Source: Fimbriimonadaceae bacterium (lineage in GTDB: Bacteria; Armatimonadota; Fimbriimonadia; Fimbriimonadales; Fimbriimonadaceae). From it: a stretch of 64,000 nt of DNA. The notes under the pieces were generated by a model, which made no database searches, was not told the origin of the DNA, and worked only from the letters and a program-made list of their open reading frames with translations. The position numbers were made by a program, and so were the translations under genes. Shown here one piece after another: positions 1-8,044 of this stretch. Every line of letters begins with the position of its first letter. Position 1 is the stretch's first letter. The DNA lies in NCBI GenBank assembly GCA_022843485.1, contig JALHNM010000001.1:62001-126000 (forward strand), written 5' to 3'.

Positions 1-23
1 GCGGCGATCCCCTCGCATGCGAG

Positions 24-209
24 TCACGTGAACGCGGGTTTCGCTGCCCCGGCCCGGTCGAGCTCTCGGTGACGGGCCACCCGGAGCCCGATCAGGCCGG
101 CGGCGACCACCCCGAGCGCGGGCCACGACCAACTCGCCCCGGGAAGGAGGAGGCCGACCCCGACGAGCCCGAAGAACGCCACCCGAAGCCCGATCACGAG
201 CCAGCGCAT
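24..209 (-). CDS. small two-helix membrane protein, hypothetical
   Basis: A 61-residue protein with two hydrophobic stretches (about residues 3-22 and 27-43) and a basic C-terminus, so probably a small inner-membrane protein. I recognise no family. The start is supported by the hexamer TACAGT ending 6 bases upstream of the ATG with no Shine-Dalgarno, the leaderless-promoter pattern seen at many genes here. It diverges from the exported protein at 324. Function unknown; the call rests on hydrophobicity plus the promoter signal. Confidence 0.5.
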   Translation of the reverse strand: MRWLVIGLRVAFFGLVGVGLLLPGASWSWPALGVVAAGLIGLRVARHRELDRAGAAKPAFT

Positions 210-215
210 GCCTTC

Positions 216-221
216 ACTGTA
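216..221 (-). promoter_or_regulatory. leaderless-type -10 element TACAGT
   Basis: TACAGT on the minus strand ends 6 bases before the ATG at 209. Transcription starting about 7 bases downstream would begin at or next to the start codon. No Shine-Dalgarno lies in between. Confidence 0.45.
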
Positions 222-323
222 CCCTTGGGACCCTGAGGTTTCAGCTCAGCGGACGTTGGACCCGGCAAACCTGGACGACCGGCCCGTATCGGCCAGGATA
301 ACAGTCGGAAGGTCGCACTCGCT

Positions 324-1817
324 ATGACAGCGCTCCTTGCGCTCCTCGCGCTCTACCCCCCCGCGGGGCCGCTCCCCCTCGCCGATCAAGACCGGGTCGT
401 CCAAGGGACGAAACCCCTCGCCGGAGACGAGGTCAAGGTCGGCCAGACCGTGACCCTCGGTGACCCGAAGCGGGACGCGGTCAATGTGACGGTCCGCAGC
501 GTGGGGTACAGCATCGACGCCTTCCGCCACGGCGCCCGGGTCTACGCCACCCGCGGCGACTCGAAGTGGGTGGTCGTGCGGTACACGCTCCAGAACCCAC
601 TCCCGAAGGACCTCCAAGTCAACTGGAGCACCCTCGCCTGGACGCTCGTCGACGCCGAGGACACCAACTTCGAGACTCCCAACGAAGCGTTCGTCGAGTC
701 GTCCGGGGCCCCGTTGACCCAGGATCTGAAGCCCGGTCAGAAGATCGACGTCGTCCGCTACTTCCTAGTCGGGGCGAAATCGCAGATCGCGAAGCTGATC
801 GTTCGGCCCGCTTCCGGCAAGGTCGCCCGCGTGCCGTTGAGCACCGCGATCACTGCCCTTCCCGAGGCCTTTGCTGAACCGGGCCAGGGGCACGTCGCCC
901 TCGAAACGGTGCCCGCCGAGTTCGGTCGGGCCTACCCGGCCGGCAGCTACACCGTGACCGTCGACTCGGTCGCCTACTCCGGGCCGAAGTACGGGAGGGA
1001 TCGAACTGCCAACCCGGGCGAATCGGTCTTGACGGTACAGATGAAGGTCGCCACGAACGCCGATCCCGACCGCACCTCGCAGCCGGTGTCGGGCGTCCGG
1101 CTCGAGGTCATCGACGAGGACGGCCAGAGGGTTCGTGACACGGGGACGCCGTGGGGAGGCAGGGACGACCGGCCGTTCTCCGGATCGCTCCCGAGCGACC
1201 GAACCCCGGTGGGGCTCCGGTACCAGATCGTCGTGCCGAACTCGACTCGACCGGGTGCCCTCGCCGTCTGGGACGACCTCGTCTCCCCGCCGAGGCGGTA
1301 CCTGTTCTCGCTCGCCGGCGTGACCCCTCCGGGCTCGACGACCCCCGACACCGAGTTCCTGTCGATGACGGTGAGCCCCCAGCCGACAGCGATGCGGCCG
1401 GGACAGAGCCAAGTCTTCAAGGCGACCCTCACCCCGCTCGGGGGATACGCGGGCACGGTCGAAGTCTCGGCGGTGCGGATCTTCGTGGGTCGGATCCTCG
1501 GGGAAGAGAGGCAGCCGGTCGAGTTGGACGAGGTCCTCGTCACGCAGATCGGAGGGCTCTTCGGCCGGAAGTTCGGGTCTCGTCCCACGCTGCTCGCGGG
1601 CCGTCACCGTGTGGCCATCACGGACCCGGCCACGGGCTCCGCGACCGAGGGAACCGTCCGTTTGAACTTGACCGGGCCGGTCGAACTCACTTTCGTGGTC
1701 GACCTGACTCAGCTGTCCGGCGGACAGCTCTTGGGGGCTTCACAGAGCTTCGGCCTCATGGCGATCGACCCTTCGACCGGCCAGCGGCGGGTCGCCCTGG
1801 TCCGCTTGGTCCCCTGA
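324..1817 (+). CDS. exported protein of unknown function
   Basis: A 497-residue protein. The N-terminus (MTALLALLALYPPAGPLPLA) is hydrophobic and looks like a signal peptide, so export is likely. Residues about 40-170 and 195-330 look like two beta-rich modules resembling the immunoglobulin-like DUF4352 style of extracellular domain; that is only an impression from hydrophobic alternation and phrases such as WVVVRYTLQNP. No catalytic motif is evident. It stands alone between a divergent small membrane gene and the convergent Ro-like gene. The reading frame is clean, but the start has neither a Shine-Dalgarno nor a nearby TAnnnT hexamer. Confidence 0.75.
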   Translation: MTALLALLALYPPAGPLPLADQDRVVQGTKPLAGDEVKVGQTVTLGDPKRDAVNVTVRSVGYSIDAFRHGARVYATRGDSKWVVVRYTLQNPLPKDLQVNWSTLAWTLVDAEDTNFETPNEAFVESSGAPLTQDLKPGQKIDVVRYFLVGAKSQIAKLIVRPASGKVARVPLSTAITALPEAFAEPGQGHVALETVPAEFGRAYPAGSYTVTVDSVAYSGPKYGRDRTANPGESVLTVQMKVATNADPDRTSQPVSGVRLEVIDEDGQRVRDTGTPWGGRDDRPFSGSLPSDRTPVGLRYQIVVPNSTRPGALAVWDDLVSPPRRYLFSLAGVTPPGSTTPDTEFLSMTVSPQPTAMRPGQSQVFKATLTPLGGYAGTVEVSAVRIFVGRILGEERQPVELDEVLVTQIGGLFGRKFGSRPTLLAGRHRVAITDPATGSATEGTVRLNLTGPVELTFVVDLTQLSGGQLLGASQSFGLMAIDPSTGQRRVALVRLVP

Positions 1818-1864
1818 ACCCCGGCGGGATGATCCGGCGGCGGGGGGTCGGCCCTCGCCGCCGC

Positions 1865-3400
1865 CTAGGGCGAACTGAGGGCGAACTCGCGTACGGCGAG
1901 CGGGACGGCCGGGTCGAAGCCGACGACGTCGAGCATGCCCGGGTCGCCGGGGTCGGCGATCTGGAACGGTTCGCCCGCGAGCCCGACGACGACCAGGCGC
2001 GCGGCGACCCCGGTGCGCTGGCGGTAGTCAGCGAGGGCCCGGGCGGGGTGGACGTCCCCGAACCAGGTCTCGCGGTCGGTCAAGACCATGAAGGCGTCGA
2101 CCTCGATGCGCTTGCGGGTCGCGTGGAGGATCGGGAGGGCGCAGTCGGTCGCCCCGAAGTCGGACCCCACTCCGAGGCCCATGGCTTCGGTGAGGGTGGT
2201 CCGCGACGAGACCGGCAGCGGGCGGACGCCGTCCTCGAGCGCGGTGACGGTCGTGGCCGCATCGACCCGGGCCGTGAGCAGGGCCATCGCAAGGGCCGCC
2301 TCGCGTGCCTTGAGCGGGCTCGCGGCGACCGTACAGGCGTCCATCGAGCCCGAGACGTCCGCCGCGACGAACCACCGGCGCCCGGTCGGTTCGAGGGCCT
2401 CGGTCGCGAGGTCGAACGCACGGTCGAGGGCGGCCAAGACCTCGGGCACAGGCTCCCAAGAGGCCCCGCAGGAGTAGGAGGCCCGGGCGAGGAGGAACGA
2501 GACCGGGTGAACCCGCGCCCGGCGGATGAGGGCCGCGTTGCCCAGCCGATCGACGACCTCGCGCACGGAAGCCGAACCCGGGGTCAGGAGCCCGACCCGG
2601 GTCATGTTGCCGAGGTTGCGGGCGAGGCCCGTGAGCGACATCTCGACGAGCAGAGCCTCCCAGACCAAGGGCGAGCGGAGCAGTGAGATCGGAACGCACT
2701 CCCGAACGAGCCGGTGCTCGCGCACGATTCGCGCTGCCTCGACGGCTTGGCCCTCGCTCAGCCGGCTCAGAGCCTCCGCCGCTTCGATCCGTGGGTTCGC
2801 GCCGGTGAGCTCCCCGTCGACGATCCACTTATAGAGGACCCGGTGGGCTTCGTCCGGGGGCTTGGGGTGGGCCAGGCGGAGGAGGTCGCGGTGCGACCAC
2901 CCCCCACGGCGTCGATCCTTGAGGGCTTGCAGAGCGAGGTCGTCTACGTCTGCGCGGGCGTACCAGTCGCCGACGGCCCGTCGCATCCCACGCCCCCACC
3001 CGCGCAGGGCGCTCGCCTCTTGTACGAACTCGATCAGGTCGGCGCCGGTGCGACAGACGGTGGGGAGGGCGTCGAAGGCCGCCCGGCGGGTCTCGGCGTC
3101 CCCAAAGCTCGCGGCGAGGGCCAGGGTGTAGACCGCGGGACCGTTCTTGGGAGCGCGGCCAGAACGGCTCACGTCGGCACACCGGGCGACGACCTGGAGC
3201 CCCTCGGACTTGATGAGGGTCACGGCATTGAGGGCCTGGTCGGGTGTCAGCCGGGGGGCCGAGGCATGGTACGTCCCTGCCTCCGTCCCGAAGAGCAGGA
3301 AGCGATCCAGCAGGGGCCACGGGTCAAGGGCTGCCGGCGAGACTCCCGCGGGGGCCGAGGCTCTCTTCTTGATCAGGCTGGAGGGGAACCGCATGGACAT
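1865..3400 (-). CDS. rsr: TROVE/Ro60-like RNA-binding protein
   Basis: A 511-residue orthologue of the Ro 60-kDa ring protein (bacterial Rsr), close to the usual 510-540 residues. The N-terminal two thirds are the HEAT-like TROVE ring, with typical stretches such as TLALAASFGD, GWGRGMRRAV and GGWSHRDLLRLAHPKP. The C-terminal third is a von Willebrand A domain with an intact metal site: DVSGSMD near residue 347, the Thr of GATDCALP, and the Asp of LTDRETW. Ro proteins bind misfolded RNAs and Y RNAs and work with 3'-5' exonucleases in RNA decay and stress survival. The frame stays open 54 codons further upstream, to 3562, but that part is Pro/Arg-rich and unlike the family. I chose the Met at 3400; the Met at 3394 is possible. 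The upstream gap could encode its RNA partner. Confidence 0.93.
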   Translation of the reverse strand: MSMRFPSSLIKKRASAPAGVSPAALDPWPLLDRFLLFGTEAGTYHASAPRLTPDQALNAVTLIKSEGLQVVARCADVSRSGRAPKNGPAVYTLALAASFGDAETRRAAFDALPTVCRTGADLIEFVQEASALRGWGRGMRRAVGDWYARADVDDLALQALKDRRRGGWSHRDLLRLAHPKPPDEAHRVLYKWIVDGELTGANPRIEAAEALSRLSEGQAVEAARIVREHRLVRECVPISLLRSPLVWEALLVEMSLTGLARNLGNMTRVGLLTPGSASVREVVDRLGNAALIRRARVHPVSFLLARASYSCGASWEPVPEVLAALDRAFDLATEALEPTGRRWFVAADVSGSMDACTVAASPLKAREAALAMALLTARVDAATTVTALEDGVRPLPVSSRTTLTEAMGLGVGSDFGATDCALPILHATRKRIEVDAFMVLTDRETWFGDVHPARALADYRQRTGVAARLVVVGLAGEPFQIADPGDPGMLDVVGFDPAVPLAVREFALSSP

Positions 3401-4100
3401 GCTTTGGGCGATGCGCCGTCTCCATGACGGGTGGGCGGGCCGACTCGGTCCACCCTTGGGGTCATGACGGCGAACGGAGGGGGCCAAGGCCCGGAAGGGC
3501 CCCGCACGGGCCACCTCGGGCGCCGCGATGCCCTGGGCAAAGGTTGGGTCTCGGGGCGACACGTGGTCGCGTCCCGGCCCATGCGGCCCAGGGTTCGCCG
3601 GCGTCGAGGGGCGTGACCCGCCCGATCGCGTGATCAGCGCGACCGGAAGGTGCCCGTGCCGTTCTCAGGTCGAGTCCGGGCGTCGTCGCCCGGGGATGGG
3701 AATGGATCGGGAAGGGAGACCCGGGGGCGACCTTCGCCCACGTCGCCTCAGGCCCCCAAACGCCACCGCTCCGGCGGGCCATGGCCCCGCAGGAACGTTC
3801 GCGCGTACCGGTTGTCAGGTCAGGGGGACAGGGGCCTTGCCATCGGCCCTGCCCGCGCTCTCAGGTTCTGAGCGCAGGCTTGGTGGGGACAAGCTGGCTC
3901 AGAAGGAGGCTACGCTCAGGGAGCGCAGCGACGGGGTTCGGTGTGCGTCCGCCCAAAGGGCGTCGTTTGCCTTGGTTTCCATCGTCTCGACTTCTGCGTC
4001 CTGTTCGGTCAGGACGAACCGCTAGAATAGCACGTCGCGTACGCCTTGGTGAACCAATGCGTACGCAAACCTTTCACAATTGGGCCCTTCGGCGTTGCTT
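3401..4100. other. gene-free, hairpin-rich intergenic region upstream of the Ro gene
   Basis: About 700 bases without a convincing gene; the open frames here are short, mutually overlapping and of poor composition. Several hairpins are visible: 3829-3851 (CAG..GGCC/GGCC..CTG), 3855-3875 (GCGCTC/GAGCGC), 3878-3894 (GCTTG, 7-base loop, CAAGC), 3910-3930 (8 of 9 pairs) and 3997-4016 (CGTCCTG/CAGGACG). On the minus strand a -10-like TATTCT (4024-4029) sits 7 bases before the outer edge of the 3997-4016 hairpin. A transcript could therefore begin there and run toward the Ro gene. In other bacteria the Y RNA gene lies just upstream of rsr, so this is where one would look. I cannot assign RNA boundaries or recognise the Y RNA consensus by eye. 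Confidence 0.5.
4037..4066 (-). terminator. candidate hairpin terminator after fabH
   Basis: Inverted repeat of GCGTACGC arms extended by TTGG/CCAA with one mismatch and a tight 4-base loop, starting about 35 bases after the fabH stop. No U-run follows, so it may be Rho-assisted or simply a structured 3' end. Confidence 0.4.
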
Positions 4101-5081
4101 TCACCAGCGGATCAGGTTCGCGCCCCAGACCAGCCCTGCGCCGAACCCAACGGTGAGAACGAGGGCGCCCGGTTTGAGGCGCCCGCTCCTTTCGGCCTCG
4201 TAGAGCGCCAGCGGGATGGAACCGCCACTCGTGTTGCCATAGTGCTGGACGTTCACGAACACCCGGTCGTCGGTGAGCCCGAGCCGTTCTTGGCTCGCCC
4301 GAATGATGCGCAGGTTCGCCTGGTGGGGCACGAACAGGTCGACGTCGCTGGGTTGGAGCCCGGCTTCGGCGAGGACCCGGAGGCAGGCGTCGCCCATAGC
4401 CCGCACGGCGAACCGGTACACCTCGGCCCCGTTCATGGCGACGGCGGGACGCCGACCCTGGGCTTCGGGGGAGCCGTGGGGGTACCGGGAGCCCCCGACC
4501 TGGAAGTCGATGTGGGGGGCGCCGTTCCCGTCGCTGAGCAAAACGGTCTTGATCACCCCTCGGTCGCCTTCGCCGGGTCGGAGGACGGCGGCCCCGGCCC
4601 CGTCCCCGAAGAGGACCGCGGTCGAGCGGTCGCCCCAATCGACGAACTTGGTCAGGACGTCGACCCCGATCACGAGCACGGTCTCGGCCTGACCCGACTC
4701 GACGAAGGCCGACCCGATCGCGAGGGAGTAGATGAAGCCGGCACAGGCAGCTCCGACGTCGAACGCCCCGGCCTTGGTCGCCCCGATCCCGGCCTGGACG
4801 AAGCAGGCGGTCGAGGGGAACGGCATGTCGCCGGTGACCGTGCCGCACACGACGAGGTCGAGACTCTCGGCCGCTACCCCGGCACGTTCGACGGCTTCGC
4901 GGGCAGCGACTATCGCGAGGTCGCTGGCAGCCTGGCCCGGGACGGAAATCCGTCGCTCGCAGATCCCCGTCCGCTGGCGGATCCACTCGTCGGACGTATC
5001 CATCATCGCCTCGAGGTGGGCGTTGGAAAGGACTTTGTCGGGAACGCAATGCCCGAGCCCGGCGAGGACGGCCCGTCTCAC
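4101..5081 (-). CDS. fabH: 3-oxoacyl-ACP synthase III
   Basis: A 326-residue FabH of normal length. It condenses acetyl- or branched acyl-CoA with malonyl-ACP to start fatty acid synthesis in the cytosol. The catalytic triad is intact: Cys113 in DVGAACAGF, His252 in VPHQANLRII, and Asn282 in QHYGNTSGG. The N-terminal TSDEWIRQRTGI is also typical. It overlaps the end of plsX by four bases (ATGA), so the two are translationally coupled. It is last in the order yceD–plsX–fabH, a common arrangement that joins phospholipid and fatty acid initiation. A hairpin follows the stop. Confidence 0.97.
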   Translation of the reverse strand: MRRAVLAGLGHCVPDKVLSNAHLEAMMDTSDEWIRQRTGICERRISVPGQAASDLAIVAAREAVERAGVAAESLDLVVCGTVTGDMPFPSTACFVQAGIGATKAGAFDVGAACAGFIYSLAIGSAFVESGQAETVLVIGVDVLTKFVDWGDRSTAVLFGDGAGAAVLRPGEGDRGVIKTVLLSDGNGAPHIDFQVGGSRYPHGSPEAQGRRPAVAMNGAEVYRFAVRAMGDACLRVLAEAGLQPSDVDLFVPHQANLRIIRASQERLGLTDDRVFVNVQHYGNTSGGSIPLALYEAERSGRLKPGALVLTVGFGAGLVWGANLIRW

Positions 5082-6073
5082 TGGGCGAGCCCCTCGCGCT
5101 CGGCGAGGACGCTACGCCGGATCGTCTCGACGACGTCGCCTTCGACGGCCTTCACCGCGCTGAGGACCGCGTTCTTGATCGCCTTCGCGTTGCTCCGACC
5201 GTGGCTAATGACGCAGACCCCGTTCAACCCCAGGAGCGGGGAGCCTCCATATTCGGCGTAGTCCATTTTCTTCTTGAGCGGCCCGAGGGCCGCTTTGAGG
5301 GGCAAGAACAGCAGTTTCGCGGGGCCGGTAGGAACCGCGCTCCGGATCTCTTCGACGATGAACTCGGCCACCCCCTCGGCCGTCTTCAGCGCGATGTTGC
5401 CGACGAAGGCATCGCAGACGACCACGTCGCAGCCACCCTGGAACATCTCCTTACCCTCGATGTTGCCGGCGAACCAGTCGTGTCCGACCATCAGCTCGTG
5501 GGCCCTTTTGGCGAAGGCGTTGCCCTTGCCCGGCTCCTCGCCGATGTTGACGAGGTGGACCTTGGGGTTGGTGCGGCCCATGACCTGGCTGGCATAGGCC
5601 CGGCCCATGAGTGCGAACTCGACGAGGTGTTCGGGGTCGACGTCCGGTGAGGCCCCCGCGTCGAGGAGTAGGAAGTCGCCCCGTCGCGCGGGCATGACGG
5701 TCGCGATCGCGGGCCGGTGGACGCCGTCGATCTGGCGCCACGCGAGCAGGGCGGCGGCGGTCGCGGCCCCGGTGTTCCCCGCCGACACGACCGCGTCGGC
5801 CTCCCCCTCGGTGACGAGGCGGACGGCCACGAGCAGCGAGGAGTCCTTCTTCTTCCGCAGGGCGTCGGTGGGCTTCTCGTGCATCTCGACCACCTGCGAT
5901 GCCGGGTGGACGTGGACGTTGGAAGGGAGCGGGCCGCGCAGGCAGGCCTGAATCCGGGTGGGGTCACCGACGAGGACGAGGGTGTGCGGCACGAGTTGGG
6001 CCGCCCAGACGGCGCCCTCGACGATCTGTTGCGGGGCGTGGTCGCCGCCCATCGCGTCGACGGCGATCCTCAC
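5078..6073 (-). CDS. plsX: phosphate acyltransferase PlsX
   Basis: A 331-residue PlsX, the usual size. It converts acyl-ACP to acyl-phosphate, the acyl donor for PlsY in phosphatidic acid synthesis, as a peripheral protein on the cytoplasmic membrane. Family signatures are clear: N-terminal MRIAVDAMGGDHAP, SAGNTGA in the middle, and VVCDAFVGNIALKT toward the C-terminus. The start overlaps the yceD stop (6070-6073) and its end overlaps the fabH start, so the three genes are one unit. Lipid synthesis through PlsX/PlsY fits with the plsC-like gene at 59989. Confidence 0.97.
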   Translation of the reverse strand: MRIAVDAMGGDHAPQQIVEGAVWAAQLVPHTLVLVGDPTRIQACLRGPLPSNVHVHPASQVVEMHEKPTDALRKKKDSSLLVAVRLVTEGEADAVVSAGNTGAATAAALLAWRQIDGVHRPAIATVMPARRGDFLLLDAGASPDVDPEHLVEFALMGRAYASQVMGRTNPKVHLVNIGEEPGKGNAFAKRAHELMVGHDWFAGNIEGKEMFQGGCDVVVCDAFVGNIALKTAEGVAEFIVEEIRSAVPTGPAKLLFLPLKAALGPLKKKMDYAEYGGSPLLGLNGVCVISHGRSNAKAIKNAVLSAVKAVEGDVVETIRRSVLAEREGLAQ

Positions 6074-6597
6074 GGGGCCTCCCGGTCGATGAGGCGCGAG
6101 AGGCCCTCGAACGCGGGGTGGACGGCCTCGCCGCCCCTATGGCCGGTGTCGACGGACTCTTGGCAGACCCCGTCCCACCCCCCGGAGCAGAGCGGCTGTT
6201 CGGGCAGGTTGAGGAGCAGGCCCTGGCGGACGTAGGCGTCGAGGATCAAGGCGTTCTGGACGAAGATCGGCACAGGCTCGTCCGTGACGACCTCGGCGTA
6301 GCTGTCGGAGGCGAAGGAGCTCGGCACGCCCTCGACGTCGAACTCGTCCTCCATCGTGAACTCGAGGTCAGTCTCGACGGGGGCGGCGCAGCGAGCGCAC
6401 TCGAGCACCGCCCGCGTCCGCAGCGTGGTCTTGACGAGGAGGAGGTTGCCGGTGCTGACAGCGCTGAGTTCCCCACGCAGGGGTTCCACGAGGTCCAGAT
6501 CCTCCTCCTGGCCCAGTTCGGTCTCGACCTTGAAGACGAGCTTCTTGCCGGGGTGCTGGACGGCCTCGTTCAGATCGAGCAGGCCCTCGCGTCTCAT
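6070..6597 (-). CDS. yceD: YceD/DUF177 family protein
   Basis: A 175-residue DUF177 (YceD) protein, the family linked to 23S rRNA accumulation and usually found next to rpmF and plsX. The characteristic cysteine pair is present in ECARCAAPVETDLEF, and a second pair appears later in CSGGWDGVC. The frame is open much further upstream, to 7020, but that part is antisense to the lipoprotein gene. The ATG at 6597 is favoured because TAGAAT lies 11 bases before it. Oddly, rpmF (ribosomal protein L32), which normally sits between yceD and plsX, is missing: the yceD stop overlaps the plsX start. Confidence 0.88.
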   Translation of the reverse strand: MRREGLLDLNEAVQHPGKKLVFKVETELGQEEDLDLVEPLRGELSAVSTGNLLLVKTTLRTRAVLECARCAAPVETDLEFTMEDEFDVEGVPSSFASDSYAEVVTDEPVPIFVQNALILDAYVRQGLLLNLPEQPLCSGGWDGVCQESVDTGHRGGEAVHPAFEGLSRLIDREAP

Positions 6598-6608
6598 CGT
6601 CGCCGGGG

Positions 6609-6614
6609 ATTCTA
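6609..6614 (-). promoter_or_regulatory. -10-like element TAGAAT for yceD–plsX–fabH
   Basis: TAGAAT on the minus strand ends 11 bases before the yceD ATG, implying a leader of only a few bases. No Shine-Dalgarno is visible. Confidence 0.4.
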
Positions 6615-6744
6615 CTCGCCAAGCCGGGAGGGCCCGCGGCGACCGAACGTTCGGGAGCCGCGGGGCGTCCAATGGGAGCGGGCCCCCATTGGGCGCGTCC
6701 GCCAGGTATCGTACCGGTTGCCTAGGTTTTCCGAGGTGGTGAGA

Positions 6745-8043
6745 TTGAAGAACTGGATCGCAGCGTTTCTGGTGTGCGCCCTTATTGTCGGGTGCGGTGG
6801 CGGTGGCTCGGGCACGGGCGGGACTAGCGGTGGCACGGGTGGCACCGGCGGCACGAGCGGGGGACGCGGGATCCCCACCGTGAACCTCGGGACCGCGTCT
6901 CAGGTCCAGGTGCTCTACCTCTCGGGCCAGGGCCGACGCGCGCCGGGGTCGCAGATCGCCGAGTTGGGGCCGATCCAGGTCCAGAACGGGCCGGCCGACT
7001 TCGCCCCGACCGAGCAGCAAGGCTCGGGCTCAGCGGTGCGGATCCAGCTCGACGGCTACACTCTGAACCAGTTCGTGTTCTCCGTGACCGTCTCCCCGGA
7101 TCAGCCGTTCAAGGAGTACACGGAATTCCCGCTTTCGATCGCGAAGATCGACGAGGACACGGGCTCCGGGTTCACGACCGTTTACTCGGGCCCCACCTTT
7201 ACCGAGTCGCCGCCGTTCAGCGCTGACGTCCGCGTGTTCCCGGGCCGCCAAACGACGCTCCAGGTCAACTTGAACGACGCGATGCTCCGGTTCGACCCGA
7301 GCGACGGCCTCGTCTTCGACCGGTTCCAGTTCGAGTCGGAGAACTACGCGCCGTTCAACGACAAGGTCAACGGGTTCTTGAGCGACCTGGTCGCGTTCGA
7401 CATCACGGGCCTCTCGAACGCCTCCCGCCCGCTCATGGAGAACGGCAGCCGCGCCGAGCAGATCTTCTTCAGCGGCGACCTGATCGCGCTCTCCGCCGGC
7501 TTCGAGACGGAGGGCTCGTTCGAGCTCCTCGACCCGATCGTCATCGTCGAGACGGGCATCATCAAGCCGCCGACGAACCTGGGCGGGACGCCCGCTCCGG
7601 GGACGTACCTCGCCAAGGAGTTGGACCCGCGCAACTCGGACCCGAACGTGGACGTGCGCATCTCCGCCCTTCAAGGCTTCTACCGACCGTACACCGAGGT
7701 GCTCGGCAACCTAAGCGACTTTGGAGCGGTGGCGTTCCCGAACTCCCGTAGCGAGCTCGGCATCGGCGACCTCTTCGACGTCGTGTTCTTCAACCGGAAC
7801 GCGGCGGGGCAGATCACCGCCCTCTGGCAGGGGATCGTCTCGTTCGACACCGATACCCAGGGCGTGATCGAGCTTTGGCCGATCTCGAACATCAAGGACG
7901 GCGTCGCGGACCCGCTCGGGTCGGGCACGATCACCTACACCAAAGTCAACGGAGTCGTGAAGCAGGGCACGTTCTCGATCACGACGTCCACCGAGGCGTT
8001 CCCGTTCCCGCGGTCGGGCGGGTTCGTCGTGTTCCGGAACTGA
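6745..8043 (+). CDS. lipoprotein of unknown function
   Basis: About 432 residues. The frame is open far upstream, but the real start is most likely the TTG at 6745: it is preceded by the Shine-Dalgarno-like GAGGTGGT and gives the lipoprotein signal LKNWIAAFLVCALIVGC with lipobox LIVG|C. GTG codons at 6736 and 6739 are alternatives. After the lipid-anchored Cys comes a Gly/Thr/Ser-rich linker (about 25 residues), then a beta-rich body of about 380 residues without a recognisable catalytic motif. It ends one base before dop, so it may share transcription with the proteasome genes, but nothing else links its role to them. Confidence 0.8.
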   Translation: MKNWIAAFLVCALIVGCGGGGSGTGGTSGGTGGTGGTSGGRGIPTVNLGTASQVQVLYLSGQGRRAPGSQIAELGPIQVQNGPADFAPTEQQGSGSAVRIQLDGYTLNQFVFSVTVSPDQPFKEYTEFPLSIAKIDEDTGSGFTTVYSGPTFTESPPFSADVRVFPGRQTTLQVNLNDAMLRFDPSDGLVFDRFQFESENYAPFNDKVNGFLSDLVAFDITGLSNASRPLMENGSRAEQIFFSGDLIALSAGFETEGSFELLDPIVIVETGIIKPPTNLGGTPAPGTYLAKELDPRNSDPNVDVRISALQGFYRPYTEVLGNLSDFGAVAFPNSRSELGIGDLFDVVFFNRNAAGQITALWQGIVSFDTDTQGVIELWPISNIKDGVADPLGSGTITYTKVNGVVKQGTFSITTSTEAFPFPRSGGFVVFRN

Positions 8044-8044
8044 C

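Noticed and set aside
3898-3981. 27-codon minus-strand frame starting METKAND within the gap upstream of Ro
   Set aside because: It lies across a hairpin, has no ribosome site or promoter at the right distance and no recognisable sequence; more likely part of a structured RNA or leader.
5899-6744. Long N-terminal extension of the lipoprotein at 6745
   Set aside because: It is antisense to plsX and yceD, and the lipoprotein signal with a Shine-Dalgarno begins at 6745.
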